DNA of 64,000 nucleotides from Pantoea nemavictus (GCF_037479095.1 NZ_JBBGZW010000002.1:682001-746000), one strand, 5' to 3'. Counted from the first letter of the stretch, positions 1 through 8,148 are shown. A program made the numbers and translations. The notes: generated from the letters alone by a model not told the origin.

Positions 1-8
1 GCATGCAG

Positions 9-113
9 CCTGGATTGCTGTAATGCTAAAATCTTACCTTCACCATCCATAGCAAGATCCACTGATAATTATGGTCAATCCAGGTAGACTTCTGAAAACC
101 ATAGCAATCCAGG
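9..113. repeat. Cluster of a 10-bp motif, GCAATCCAGG
   Basis: The motif AGCAATCCAGG occurs at 103-113, its exact reverse complement CCTGGATTGCT at 9-19, a one-mismatch copy TCAATCCAGG at 75-84 and a degraded copy near 49-61. All lie upstream of the kinase gene, in a stretch where no convincing coding sequence is visible (1-205). Such spaced copies are what a regulator binding array would look like, but no protein can be named for them. Confidence 0.45.
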
Positions 114-175
114 GAAAGTCATTGAATCCCTATACGGCGCGGGTTACAACGTTTGACTTAACTCGTTAAGAGCTG

Positions 176-207
176 ACCTCCTCGCTATGCGCAATGGAGG
201 TTTTTTT
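176..207 (+). promoter_or_regulatory. Terminator-like hairpin that covers the kinase ribosome binding site
   Basis: ACCTCC at 176-181 pairs with GGAGGT at 196-201, with an inner CGC/GCG stem around a TAT loop, and seven T residues follow at 201-207. The shape is that of an intrinsic terminator or attenuator. The 3' arm is also the only good Shine-Dalgarno sequence (GGAGG, 196-200) for the kinase gene, so folding could both end transcription and hide the ribosome site. Confidence 0.45.
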
Positions 208-1561
208 GACTGCAGAGCGATGGAAATTTATGCCTCACACTTACCGACCATGGATGAAAAGGTATTGGCTGGTCTGGCTGTTGTTAACGTTGATCACCTT
301 GATCGCACTGTTCGCCGATCAAATTTTGCAGCAACAGCGCGCGGGCGAAGCGCATTTCAACCAACAGTTTAATCGACTCGCGGCCTATCAAACGCAGAAT
401 GAAACGCTGTTGCCGTTACTGACCGGTGACGAAGATCTTGCCTTGTTACAGTCGAAATTTCCGCAGCTGGTTTTGATCGAACACACGGTGAATCGTGCGT
501 TAACAGCGCCGCGTTTTGAAGAGGTCAGCGGCGGTCAATACTGGCTTTACAATCCCTATCGTCAGATACGCATGCTGGTGGATTTGCATTTTGCGCTGCA
601 AACCTCGGACGTGGCGCTGGCACTGGCCTTTCATATTCATGCGCCAACGGCGATTCAGACGCCAAACTATGATGCAAATGCCCGCTGGCAATGGCAGCGA
701 CCGTTCATTAATCACTATCAACCGTTTTTACTCAAAGGCAGCGCTAATCCTGATCTGCGCGCGCTGCATGCGCTGCCGTTTATGTTGGCGCTGCTATTGT
801 GGCTGGTGATCGGCGGACTCGGCTGGTGGCTGCTGCGCCACTGGCGCCAGCACATAGAGATGCGATTGCGCGCCGACTATTTTCAGCGCACGCGTCGCGA
901 AGCCTTGGGCGAGTTCACCGCGGGCATTATCCATGAAATTAACCAGCCGCTGACCGCGATCAACACCTGGCTGCACAGCAGCCAACTGCTGCTGAAACAG
1001 GGCAAACACGAGAATCTGCCGCAAGCGCTCAATGCTATGAGTCTGCAAACCGAGCGCCTTGCAGGATTGCTGCAACGTTTTCGCGACATCGTCAGTGAAC
1101 GTCCGGTGGCAATGACTGCCGTTAACCCCGAAGCGGTATGGCGGCGCGTGACGCTCCTGCTGCAGCAGGAGCTGGATGATGGTGATGTGGCGTTGCGCCA
1201 GCAGTTTCAGCATGGTCAGGCCAAGGTGCTCAGCGATCCCCAGTGGCTGGAGCAGGTGTTTCATAACCTGCTGCAAAACGCGATTCACATGCAGCAGGGA
1301 CGCCCGGATGCGTGGGTGAAAATTGCATCGGAACAGGTTCCGCAAGGTATCAAAATCATCATCAGCGATAACGGCCCGGGTTTCTCTGCGGAAGGATTAG
1401 CGCAGGCCTGTATGCCGTTTTATAGCTCGCGCGCCAACAGCATGGGATTAGGCATGACGCTGGTCGAGAGTTTGATGTTACGTATGAATGGCCAGCTTAG
1501 GCTGGGGAATCGCGCTGAGGGCGGCGCGGAAATCACCTTAATTTTCCAACTGGCGGAGTAA
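206..1561 (+). CDS. Membrane sensor histidine kinase
   Basis: Inner-membrane sensor kinase of a two-component system. A first membrane helix near residues 20-40 (YWLVWLLLTLITLIALF) and a second near 195-215 (LPFMLALLLWLVIGGLGWW) enclose a periplasmic sensor region of about 150 residues with no recognised domain. The H-box IIHEINQPLTAI (His about residue 243) is of the FixL/DctB type. The ATPase domain has an N-box (HNLLQNAIH), G1 (DNGPGF) and G2 (GLGMTLVE). The TTG at 206 was chosen because GGAGG lies five bases upstream; an in-frame ATG at 194 overlaps that site, and ATG 230 has only a weak GGAA. The response regulator follows after 4 bases, so they form an operon. The signal sensed is unknown; the secreted HbpS-like protein downstream may be part of the sensing unit. 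Confidence 0.85.
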   Translation: MTAERWKFMPHTYRPWMKRYWLVWLLLTLITLIALFADQILQQQRAGEAHFNQQFNRLAAYQTQNETLLPLLTGDEDLALLQSKFPQLVLIEHTVNRALTAPRFEEVSGGQYWLYNPYRQIRMLVDLHFALQTSDVALALAFHIHAPTAIQTPNYDANARWQWQRPFINHYQPFLLKGSANPDLRALHALPFMLALLLWLVIGGLGWWLLRHWRQHIEMRLRADYFQRTRREALGEFTAGIIHEINQPLTAINTWLHSSQLLLKQGKHENLPQALNAMSLQTERLAGLLQRFRDIVSERPVAMTAVNPEAVWRRVTLLLQQELDDGDVALRQQFQHGQAKVLSDPQWLEQVFHNLLQNAIHMQQGRPDAWVKIASEQVPQGIKIIISDNGPGFSAEGLAQACMPFYSSRANSMGLGMTLVESLMLRMNGQLRLGNRAEGGAEITLIFQLAE

Positions 1562-1565
1562 AGGA

Positions 1566-2177
1566 ATGGGCGCGAAGGTTTGGTTAGTGGACGATGATTT
1601 ATCGGTACGGGAATCGCTCGGTTTTCTGCTGAAAACACTGGAATACGACGTGGCAGATTTTGCTGATTTGGCCTCGTTTGAAGCGGCCACTCAAGCGCTG
1701 GAGCCGCTGCGCGGCTGTTTGCTGTTGGATGTGCGCATGCCGGGCATTAGCGGTCTGAGCTGGCTGGCGGAGCAGGGCGATCGTCATCCGCTGCTGCCGG
1801 TGATCATTATGACTGGCCACGGCACCATTGAAGCCTGCCGTCGCGCGTTTCGTCAGGGCGCGTTTGAGTTCTTCACCAAGCCGCTGGATATTGAACCGCT
1901 GCTGGAAACCATTCACCAGGCGATAAACGAAAGTGAGCAGCGTGCGCAACGCTGGCAATCGCAACAGGGTTTGCAGGCGCGTTTTGCCCTGCTATCCGCG
2001 CGCGAAAGTGAAGTGATGCAGTTGATGATTGCCGGGCAAACCAGCAAAGAGATCGCGCGGGATTTATCGCTGTCACCGCGCACCGTTGAAGCGCACCGGG
2101 CCGCGGTGTTTGCCAAGCTTGAGCTGAGTAATCTCGCCCAGCTGATTCACGCCTGGCAGCAGCTGAACCAGGTATAA
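1566..2177 (+). CDS. FixJ/NarL-type response regulator
   Basis: Cytoplasmic response regulator, 203 residues, partner of the kinase just upstream. The receiver domain spans about residues 1-120 with acidic pocket VDDD at 7-10, phospho-acceptor Asp55 in LLLDVRMPG, and a conserved Lys in FFTKPLD. A LuxR-type helix-turn-helix follows at about 140-200 (SARESEVMQLMIAGQTSKEI, then SPRTVEAHRAAV). The arrangement matches FixJ. It starts 4 bases after the kinase stop with AAGGA upstream. Its targets are unknown; the next gene, 87 bases downstream on the same strand, is an obvious candidate. Confidence 0.9.
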   Translation: MGAKVWLVDDDLSVRESLGFLLKTLEYDVADFADLASFEAATQALEPLRGCLLLDVRMPGISGLSWLAEQGDRHPLLPVIIMTGHGTIEACRRAFRQGAFEFFTKPLDIEPLLETIHQAINESEQRAQRWQSQQGLQARFALLSARESEVMQLMIAGQTSKEIARDLSLSPRTVEAHRAAVFAKLELSNLAQLIHAWQQLNQV

Positions 2178-2235
2178 CTACCAGGTCGAACGCGTAATCG
2201 CCCGAATATTTCTTTCCCGCTCTGCACCGTAAAGT

Positions 2236-2262
2236 GTCACTCATCAACTACTCAGGAGTGAC
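2236..2262 (+). promoter_or_regulatory. Hairpin overlapping the ribosome binding site of the HbpS-like gene
   Basis: GTCACTC at 2236-2242 and GAGTGAC at 2256-2262 are perfect 7-bp arms around a 13-base loop. The Shine-Dalgarno AGGAG (2254-2258) lies partly in the 3' arm, two to three bases before the ATG at 2265. In mRNA this could lower translation; in DNA it could be an operator. Confidence 0.4.
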
Positions 2263-2264
2263 CC

Positions 2265-2738
2265 ATGAACATTCGCCTTTCTCTGATTGCCGCTGCGGCG
2301 GCCTTTATTTCCTTCGGTAGCCACGCGGCATTAACCGCATCCAACCTTTCGCTGGAAGATGCACAGAAGCTGGCAAGCGCCGCGATTCAGTCGTGCGCAG
2401 CGAAAAACTATAACGTTACCGTGACCGTCGTGGATCGCGCTGGTCTGGTTAAAGCCGTGCAGCGCATGGATAACGCCGGTCCGCATACCGTCGAAGCCAG
2501 TCAGATGAAAGCTTACACCGCGCTGAGCACCAAAAACCCAAGCGGTAAAGTGATGGAAGCGGCGCAGAACAATGCCGGTGCGCAGAATATGCGTGATATT
2601 CCAGGCTTCCTGCTGCTGGCTGGCGGTGTGCCAGTGAAAAGCGGCGATCAGGTGATTGGCGCGATTGGTATCGGCGGTGCGCCGGGCGGTAATCTGGATG
2701 AAGCCTGTGCGATGGATGCGCTGAAAGCGATTCAGTAA
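2265..2738 (+). CDS. Secreted GlcG/HbpS-family protein
   Basis: A 157-residue protein with an N-terminal signal peptide (MNIRLSLIAAAAAFISFGSHA), followed by a single GlcG/HbpS (DUF336) domain that fills the rest. Family landmarks are VVDRAGLVKAVQRMD, SQMKAYTA and the glycine-rich end IGAIGIGGAPGG. Some members bind haem or cobalamin; Streptomyces HbpS is an extracellular haem-binding protein that modulates the SenS/SenR two-component system. Position directly behind a kinase/regulator pair suggests a similar accessory sensor in the periplasm, but this is inferred from context. It could instead be only a target gene of the system. Two palindromes follow the stop. Confidence 0.8.
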   Translation: MNIRLSLIAAAAAFISFGSHAALTASNLSLEDAQKLASAAIQSCAAKNYNVTVTVVDRAGLVKAVQRMDNAGPHTVEASQMKAYTALSTKNPSGKVMEAAQNNAGAQNMRDIPGFLLLAGGVPVKSGDQVIGAIGIGGAPGGNLDEACAMDALKAIQ

Positions 2739-2751
2739 TCGTTTTGCGTAA

Positions 2752-2792
2752 GGTGCGCATGGATGCGCACCTGGTCGCCATCAATGACGACC
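2752..2792. terminator. Pair of palindromes between convergent genes
   Basis: Two 20-bp inverted repeats lie side by side: GGTGCGCATGGATGCGCACC (2752-2771) and GGTCGCCATCAATGACGACC (2773-2792). They fill the gap between the HbpS-like gene and the convergent permease gene and probably act as a bidirectional terminator, without a clear T-run. Both belong to the palindrome family that recurs through the window. Confidence 0.5.
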
Positions 2793-3548
2793 TTACACGC
2801 GTCGTGACAGCGCAAAGCTGATCAACGGCACCGGCAAAGTAAACAGCAGCAGCAGCCACAGCAGTACATAAACCGCATCAATACCGTTGTTTTGCAGGTT
2901 GTTATACAGCTGAACCGGCATGCCTTGGGGGAAATAAGCAAAGATCATCACGATGCCAAATTCGCCCATTGCTCGCGCCCATGCTAATGCGCTAGCGGAG
3001 GCCAATCCCGGCGCGGCCAGCGGTATCGACAAACGCCAGAAACGTTGCCACGCAGAAGCGCCAAGCGTGCGACCCGCTTCCAGAATATCCTGCGGTACGC
3101 CGGCAAACGCGGAACGTGCGGTGGTGACGAAGTAGGGCAGCGCGCCATACCATTGCGCGAGAATAAACGCGGCAGGATTGTTAACCAGCGTCCAGCCAAA
3201 CCTCCCCAACAGCTCACCTGGCAAACTGTAAGGGCCGTAAGCGCTGACCAGCAAAATGCCCATTGCCAGCGGCGGCGTCAGCAGCGGAATCATCACCAGC
3301 AATTCAACGATCAATCGCGCACGACCGCGTGCCTGCGACAACCACCACGCCACCGGCAATCCACTGACAAAAATCAGTATCAGCGCGACAGCACCCAGGC
3401 CAAGCGAGGTCGCGATGGCATTGCCATCGCCCCACGCCAGCTGCAGATGCTGCCAGTGCGTAACGCCAATCAACGTGATAAAGGGCACCGCCAACAGCAG
3501 CAGTGCCGGCAGTGACAGCCACAGCGCAGTGGCGTGACGGGTTTTCAT
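2793..3548 (-). CDS. Molybdate/tungstate-type ABC transporter permease (ModB-like)
   Basis: Inner-membrane permease of 251 residues with about six hydrophobic segments. The cytoplasmic coupling loop is recognisable as EAGRTLGASAWQRFWRLSIP, and the C-terminal GEFGIVMIFA resembles ModB. The gene starts inside the stop codon of the upstream binding-protein gene (TAATG), so they are translationally coupled. A ModE-like operator in front of the operon supports molybdate or tungstate as substrate. No ATPase gene (ModC) follows; the next gene is convergent. The ATPase must be encoded elsewhere or is lost. Confidence 0.8.
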   Translation of the reverse strand: MKTRHATALWLSLPALLLLAVPFITLIGVTHWQHLQLAWGDGNAIATSLGLGAVALILIFVSGLPVAWWLSQARGRARLIVELLVMIPLLTPPLAMGILLVSAYGPYSLPGELLGRFGWTLVNNPAAFILAQWYGALPYFVTTARSAFAGVPQDILEAGRTLGASAWQRFWRLSIPLAAPGLASASALAWARAMGEFGIVMIFAYFPQGMPVQLYNNLQNNGIDAVYVLLWLLLLFTLPVPLISFALSRRV

Positions 3549-4471
3549 TACGGGTAGAGGGAACCGCCTTTCGGCGCGGCATAACCATTCTGTTTAAACA
3601 GCGCCTGGCCCGGCTGGCTCAGCATAAAATCCACAAAGGCTTGACCTGCAGCCGCGCCGTGTGGGGCATTTTTCAGCACCGCGGCGTAGTAAACCAGCGG
3701 CTGGGTGTGCAGCACTTTGTCTTTGCCTGCGCTGTCTTTCACATTGAAACTCACCGTGTCGTACCACTGTTTCGCCATCGCCGGATTACTCAGATTAATC
3801 TCGTCGGGCAGCGCCACGTAGGGCAGGTGTGCGGAGATCACCTCGCTCTCATACCCCGCCGCAGCATCCACCTGGCCGCTCTCCAGACGCGTCAGCAGGC
3901 CGCCTTCCAGATGGGTTTGCGCCGGGTTTTGATAGCCGCCCATGATTTTATCGGCGATGCCTGGCTGCTGATAATATTTCTCAGCCAGCAGCAGGGTAAA
4001 GATGATGTTCTGACCTTTGGGATCGTTGATCGGATCGGTGCGACCAAATTTAATGCCCGGCGTTGCCAATACCTTCAGCCAGCTGGCATCACTGCCTTTG
4101 GCCTGCGCGAACTGCTGCGCGTATTTGCCTTTCGGGCTATAGGCCACCACCATGCTGGTGCTCGCCACTGGAATCGCGTCATCAATCAATCCCGCATCCT
4201 TCAGGATTTGCATCGGCCCCGGCGTAATCGAGACAAACACATCAGCGGTGATTTTCTTGCTCGCCAGCAAACGTGCCATGCCATAGGCGCCCTGACCCTG
4301 GCCTTCATAGTTGCCGTTGTTTTGTTTAGCGAAAGCTGGACCTAAAGATTGATCCATCACTTTACCCATCGAACCGGCATAAGTGACGCGGATATCGGTA
4401 TTGGCTTGTGCATGCAGCGTTAAGCCCGCGCCGACGGTAAGCAGCAGCGCGCTGAGGTGAGTAAATCGCAT
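3548..4471 (-). CDS. Molybdate/tungstate-type periplasmic binding protein (ModA/WtpA-like)
   Basis: Periplasmic oxyanion-binding protein, 307 residues, with a signal peptide ending at about LHAQA. After it comes VTYAGSMGKVMDQSLGPAF, the start typical of the ModA/WtpA group, then a type II binding-protein fold (FGRTDPINDPKGQN, DAAAGYESE). WtpA and related proteins carry molybdate or tungstate. It is the first gene of a two-gene operon with the permease. The promoter region holds a palindrome closely matching the ModE consensus, which predicts repression when molybdate is plentiful. Confidence 0.8.
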   Translation of the reverse strand: MRFTHLSALLLTVGAGLTLHAQANTDIRVTYAGSMGKVMDQSLGPAFAKQNNGNYEGQGQGAYGMARLLASKKITADVFVSITPGPMQILKDAGLIDDAIPVASTSMVVAYSPKGKYAQQFAQAKGSDASWLKVLATPGIKFGRTDPINDPKGQNIIFTLLLAEKYYQQPGIADKIMGGYQNPAQTHLEGGLLTRLESGQVDAAAGYESEVISAHLPYVALPDEINLSNPAMAKQWYDTVSFNVKDSAGKDKVLHTQPLVYYAAVLKNAPHGAAAGQAFVDFMLSQPGQALFKQNGYAAPKGGSLYP

Positions 4472-4479
4472 TCCCTTTC

Positions 4480-4505
4480 TCGCTATATAATTAGGTAGAT
4501 AGCGA
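4480..4505 (-). promoter_or_regulatory. ModE-like operator
   Basis: The sequence TCGCTATATA-N6-TAGATAGCGA is an imperfect palindrome that fits the known ModE box (CGnTATATA-N6-TATATAnCG). It lies 9 to 34 bases upstream of the binding-protein start codon, where a bound repressor would block the promoter. It is the best evidence that these ABC genes handle molybdate or tungstate. Confidence 0.65.
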
Positions 4506-4561
4506 TTATCGGAATTGGTGCAGACAGTGCAAGCGAAAATCTATTGCGAAATCATACCAAA

Positions 4562-4579
4562 GGCCCGTCGCAACGGGCC
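4562..4579 (-). terminator. Intrinsic terminator of the DsbA-like gene
   Basis: GGCCCGT-CGCA-ACGGGCC forms a 7-bp GC-rich stem with a four-base loop. On the minus strand it is followed by TTTGGTATGATTT. It lies 7 bases after the stop of the DsbA-like gene. Confidence 0.65.
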
Positions 4580-4586
4580 GAAGCGG

Positions 4587-5147
4587 CTAAGCGAGGATGC
4601 GCTTTGCCCAGGATTCGATGTCGTCACCGCTGCCAATATCCAGCTGCACCAAACCGTTGGTGATGAAAGTCGGCGACACATGAATGCCATTTTGACGCGA
4701 ATATTTACTGTGCCATTTAATCTCGTTCTGCAACTCGGCGCGCAGGAAAGGCTCGCGAGCGTTTACGCCGCTGTATTTCTCCAGACGATCGAGTATCTGA
4801 TTGGGCGTGGCATCCATATTTGGACCGTGGCTGTGATCGGTAAACTCGAACTCTTCACGATGATCGGCGACCGCCTGCAGCACCTTTTTAGCGGCCGCTT
4901 TGCCCTCAGGCAAAGTGGAAGCGGCAAGGATGTAACGCACAATCACGCCGGAATACATGTGCCATGGCTGCGATTGCAGACGAATCTTCAGCGTCATCTT
5001 CTCTTCTCCCACTAACTGCAGCAGCGCATCCAGTTTATTGAATGCGCGTACCGAGAACGGGCAGGTCGGCTCCAGAAACACTTCAAACACCTTCGGGCCG
5101 TGGCCCCAAACCAGCGGGTCGGCATGTAATGCGGCGGATTGGTTCAT
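4587..5147 (-). CDS. DsbA-like thioredoxin-fold protein with a CPFS active site
   Basis: A 186-residue DsbA/2-hydroxychromene-isomerase-like protein without a signal peptide, so probably cytoplasmic. The active site near residue 29 is TCPFS instead of CXXC: only the first cysteine is present, so it is not a classical dithiol oxidase. A helical insert fills about residues 50-150, and the cis-proline loop is HVSPTF near 161. Monothiol members of this fold may work with glutathione or as isomerases. It stands alone between two promoter regions; its substrate is unknown. Confidence 0.7.
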   Translation of the reverse strand: MNQSAALHADPLVWGHGPKVFEVFLEPTCPFSVRAFNKLDALLQLVGEEKMTLKIRLQSQPWHMYSGVIVRYILAASTLPEGKAAAKKVLQAVADHREEFEFTDHSHGPNMDATPNQILDRLEKYSGVNAREPFLRAELQNEIKWHSKYSRQNGIHVSPTFITNGLVQLDIGSGDDIESWAKRILA

Positions 5148-5436
5148 TGTTATTCCCTGTAGAAAATGGAGTTGAACGGATAACGCTGCCTTACTTTGGC
5201 AAAGCGCTGCGCCGACAGCCAGTGCAGGCTTGTGCTTTTTTGTTACAAGGCCATTCGGCTGGCGAAAATGTGCTGAAATAAAAATCGTTTTATAGATCCG
5301 CGAGCTACAAGAAAGTCAGTCCGCAGCGCCTTTGTGCAGAAAATAAGCGGCTATAGTTAGTTCTGTTTCAATTTTATTTCTTGCAGCATTTTTGATTCAT
5401 TTGCCTGGAGCCAAACGTTAAGCATCGAGGTTCAAT

Positions 5437-5706
5437 GTGTTTGCCAATCTCTCCTGGAAAATCATCCATCATGTTCTCAATGAAACCATTGCAGAACTTA
5501 TGGATGAGCAACAAACGCTGGACGTCCCCACACTGCGCGAGCGGCTGCTGGAGATGGCTGAAAGCGAAACAGATGAATTAATGGTGCTCTGTTACTGGCA
5601 AGCGAGCAAAGTGCTGATGCGCTTACCGCCCACGGTCACCGCCAGCCAACTGATAGAAGAAGCGCGCGTGGCGTACCGCTCGCCGCTTAATCACGATCCT
5701 CTTTAA
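5437..5706 (+). CDS. Small protein of unknown function
   Basis: An 89-residue acidic, largely helical protein that I do not recognise. It starts with GTG; GAGG lies six bases upstream at 5427-5430, and an out-of-frame ATG overlaps the start. There is no signal peptide or membrane segment. Leucine- and glutamate-rich stretches (LRERLLEMAESETDEL) could form amphipathic helices or a dimer. It stands alone, with about 290 non-coding bases before it and an alcohol dehydrogenase gene after it. Confidence 0.55.
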   Translation: MFANLSWKIIHHVLNETIAELMDEQQTLDVPTLRERLLEMAESETDELMVLCYWQASKVLMRLPPTVTASQLIEEARVAYRSPLNHDPL

Positions 5707-5828
5707 CCCTGGATGCTTTTCCCCTGTCTATTCGCGGCAAAGTGACTAAGTGGCGGATTTATGGTCATGAGCGGTAAACACGCTCTGCTAGACTTGCCCT
5801 GTCAAAAACGTAGATACAGAGGACAGTA

Positions 5829-6845
5829 ATGAAAATCAAAAGTTATGCCGCCTTGAATGCGGGTGAAGCGCTGGTGCCTTACGAGTATGAGGCAGGTGAA
5901 CTGGCTGCGGAAGAGGTGCAGGTTGAGGTCGATTACTGCGGAGTGTGCCACTCAGATCTATCGATGATTGATAACGAATGGGGCATCTCCTCCTTTCCGG
6001 TGATTGCCGGCCATGAAGTGATTGGTCGTATCAGCGCGTTAGGTGCTGCAGCGCAGACCAAAGGGTTGAAAGTCGGCCAGCGTGTGGGCATCGGCTGGAC
6101 GGCAAAAAGCTGTCAGCACTGTAATGCCTGCATCAACGGCGAACACGTCAACTGTGAAAATGGTTCCGTGCCCACCATCATGAACAAGGGCGGTTTTGCC
6201 AGCCATCTGCGTGCCGACTGGCAATGGGTGATCCCGCTGCCAGAAGCGATGGATTACACCTCAGCAGGCCCGCTGCTGTGCGGCGGCATCACCGTGTTTA
6301 AACCACTGTTGATGCATCATGTCACCGCCACCAGCCGCGTCGGCGTGATTGGCATTGGTGGCTTAGGCCACATGGCGATCAAACTGCTGCGCGCGATGGG
6401 TGCCGAAGTGACGGCGTTCAGCTCCAACGCCAGCAAAACCGAGTCAATTAAAGCGATGGGTGCCGATCGTGTGGTGAATAGCCGCGATCCGCAGGCGCTG
6501 AATGCACTGGCCGGACAATTTGATCTGATTATCAGCACGGTCGCGGTCGATCTTGACTGGCAGCCGTACTTCCAGGCGTTGGCGCCGCATGGCAAGTTCC
6601 ACACCGTTGGCGCGGTGATGAAACCGTTCGAAGTACCCGCGTTTAGCCTGATTATGGGCGATCGTGCGGTGACCGGTTCATCCACCGGTTCGCCAGGCCA
6701 GCTGCGTTCACTGATGAAACTGGCATCGCGTGCGGATATCGCGCCGCAGGTTGAAGAGTTCCCGATGTCAAAAATCAATGAAGCGCTGGATCACGTGCGC
6801 GCGGGTAAAGCCAATTACCGCGTGGTTCTGAAAGCTGATTTCTAA
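5829..6845 (+). CDS. ahr: NADPH-dependent aldehyde reductase / zinc alcohol dehydrogenase, Ahr type (copy 1)
   Basis: Cytosolic medium-chain zinc dehydrogenase of 338 residues, very close to E. coli Ahr (YjgB), which reduces a wide range of aldehydes with NADPH. Catalytic zinc ligands are in CGVCHSD (Cys38, His40) and GHEVIG, the structural zinc cysteines in [16 protein letters not shown], and the Rossmann motif in [11 protein letters not shown], followed by SSNASK, where Ser fits NADP preference. SD is GAGGACAG. A paralog with the same leader lies about 1.2 kb downstream, so this is a tandem duplication. Confidence 0.88.
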   Translation: MKIKSYAALNAGEALVPYEYEAGELAAEEVQVEVDYCGVCHSDLSMIDNEWGISSFPVIAGHEVIGRISALGAAAQTKGLKVGQRVGIGWTAKSCQHCNACINGEHVNCENGSVPTIMNKGGFASHLRADWQWVIPLPEAMDYTSAGPLLCGGITVFKPLLMHHVTATSRVGVIGIGGLGHMAIKLLRAMGAEVTAFSSNASKTESIKAMGADRVVNSRDPQALNALAGQFDLIISTVAVDLDWQPYFQALAPHGKFHTVGAVMKPFEVPAFSLIMGDRAVTGSSTGSPGQLRSLMKLASRADIAPQVEEFPMSKINEALDHVRAGKANYRVVLKADF

Positions 6846-6857
6846 CCTCAGATGACC

Positions 6858-6909
6858 AGGTCGGCATGAATGCCGACCTCAGGTCGCAAGGTGCGCACGC
6901 CTGCGCACC
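6858..6909. repeat. Two palindromes between the ahr copies
   Basis: AGGTCGGCATGAATGCCGACCT spans 6858-6879 (two 10-bp arms) and GGTGCGCACGCCTGCGCACC spans 6890-6909. Both belong to the recurring intergenic palindrome family. They may terminate transcription of the first ahr copy. The 15-mer TGCGCACCGTTTTAC at 6902-6916 recurs at 8133-8147, behind the second copy. Confidence 0.5.
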
Positions 6910-7030
6910 GTTTTACTGCACTCACCTCCCTTCAAACAGCATCCACCCTCTTAATCAACTGATTATTCGGCACAATATTACGTGGTGCTTTGATAAACTG
7001 CTGCCAGCAAACCCAACATTGAGGACAGCA

Positions 7031-8047
7031 ATGAAGATTTCCAGCTATGCCGCTCTGCAGGCGGGTGAGGCGCTGGTGCCTTACGAATATGATGCCGGTC
7101 CACTGGCCGCGGAAGATGTGCAGGTTGAGGTGGATTATTGCGGCGTCTGCCACTCCGATTTGTCGATGATTGATAACGAATGGGGCGGTTCGCGCTATCC
7201 CTTGATCGCTGGCCACGAAGTGATTGGTCGCGTCGTGGCGTTGGGTGATGCGGCGCACAATAAAGGGCTGAAATTAGGCCAACGCGTGGGTATCGGCTGG
7301 ACGGCGAAAAGCTGTCAGCACTGCGATGCCTGCATTGAAGGCGATCAGGTGAACTGCGAAAACGGTAAAACCTCGACCATTAATAATCACGGCGGTTTTG
7401 CCAGCCATCTGCGTGCCAACTGGCAATGGGTGATTCCGCTACCGGAGGCGCTGGATATCGCCACTGCCGGCCCTTTACTGTGCGGCGGTATCACCGTGTT
7501 CAAACCGCTATTGATGCACAACATTTCCGCCACCAGTCGCGTTGGTGTGATTGGCATCGGTGGACTGGGGCATATGGCGATCAAATTGCTACGCGCCATG
7601 GGCGCTCAGGTTACTGCGTTCAGCTCCTCAGCGACGAAAACCGATTCGATCAAGGCGATGGGCGCCGATCGGGTGGTAAACAGTCGTGATCCGCAGGCGT
7701 TAAGCGCATTGGCTGGGCAGTTTGACCTGATTATTAGCACCGTGGCGGTGGATTTGGACTGGAGGCCCTATTATCAGGCGCTGGCACGCAAAGGCGCGTT
7801 TCACACTGTCGGCGCGGTGATGAAGCCATTTGAAGTGCCGGCATTCAGTTTGATTGTGGGCGATCGGGCGTTAACGGGTTCGTCTACCGGTTCGCCGGGA
7901 CAACTGCGTGCGTTATTGAAACTGGCATCGCGCACTGATATTGCGCCACAGGTGGAGGCGTTTCCGATGTCGCAGGTGAATGCCGCACTGGATCACGTGC
8001 GCGCGGGTAAAGCGCATTATCGTGTGGTGTTGAAAGCGGATTTTTAA
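7031..8047 (+). CDS. ahr: Zinc alcohol dehydrogenase, Ahr type (copy 2)
   Basis: Tandem paralog of the preceding gene, also 338 residues, with the same zinc ligands ([23 protein letters not shown]) and NADP site ([17 protein letters not shown]). The ATG at 7031 has the same GAGGACAGCA leader as copy 1; an upstream in-frame ATG at 6866 would add 55 residues that the family lacks. Differences cluster in a few places (ISSFPV versus [15 protein letters not shown] versus TSTINNHG), which may change substrate preference. The two copies have separate upstream sequence and may be regulated independently. Confidence 0.87.
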   Translation: MKISSYAALQAGEALVPYEYDAGPLAAEDVQVEVDYCGVCHSDLSMIDNEWGGSRYPLIAGHEVIGRVVALGDAAHNKGLKLGQRVGIGWTAKSCQHCDACIEGDQVNCENGKTSTINNHGGFASHLRANWQWVIPLPEALDIATAGPLLCGGITVFKPLLMHNISATSRVGVIGIGGLGHMAIKLLRAMGAQVTAFSSSATKTDSIKAMGADRVVNSRDPQALSALAGQFDLIISTVAVDLDWRPYYQALARKGAFHTVGAVMKPFEVPAFSLIVGDRALTGSSTGSPGQLRALLKLASRTDIAPQVEAFPMSQVNAALDHVRAGKAHYRVVLKADF

Positions 8048-8066
8048 ACGCGTATTAGCACATACC

Positions 8067-8106
8067 GTAGCGGCGCGATTTATCGCGCAATAAATTGCGC
8101 CGCTAC
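8067..8106. terminator. Long nested palindrome between convergent genes
   Basis: GTAGCGGCGC (8067-8076) pairs with GCGCCGCTAC (8097-8106), and a second palindrome, GCGCGATTTATCGCGC (8074-8089), is nested inside. It separates ahr copy 2 from the convergent PepSY gene and could terminate both. Confidence 0.5.
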
Positions 8107-8148
8107 AACTTAGTGCATTGATAAAGAAAAAGTGCGCACCGTTTTACA

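Noticed and set aside
6866..7030. N-terminal extension of the second ahr copy
   Set aside because: The extension runs through the palindrome pair and is missing from copy 1 and the family; ATG 7031 has the conserved leader.
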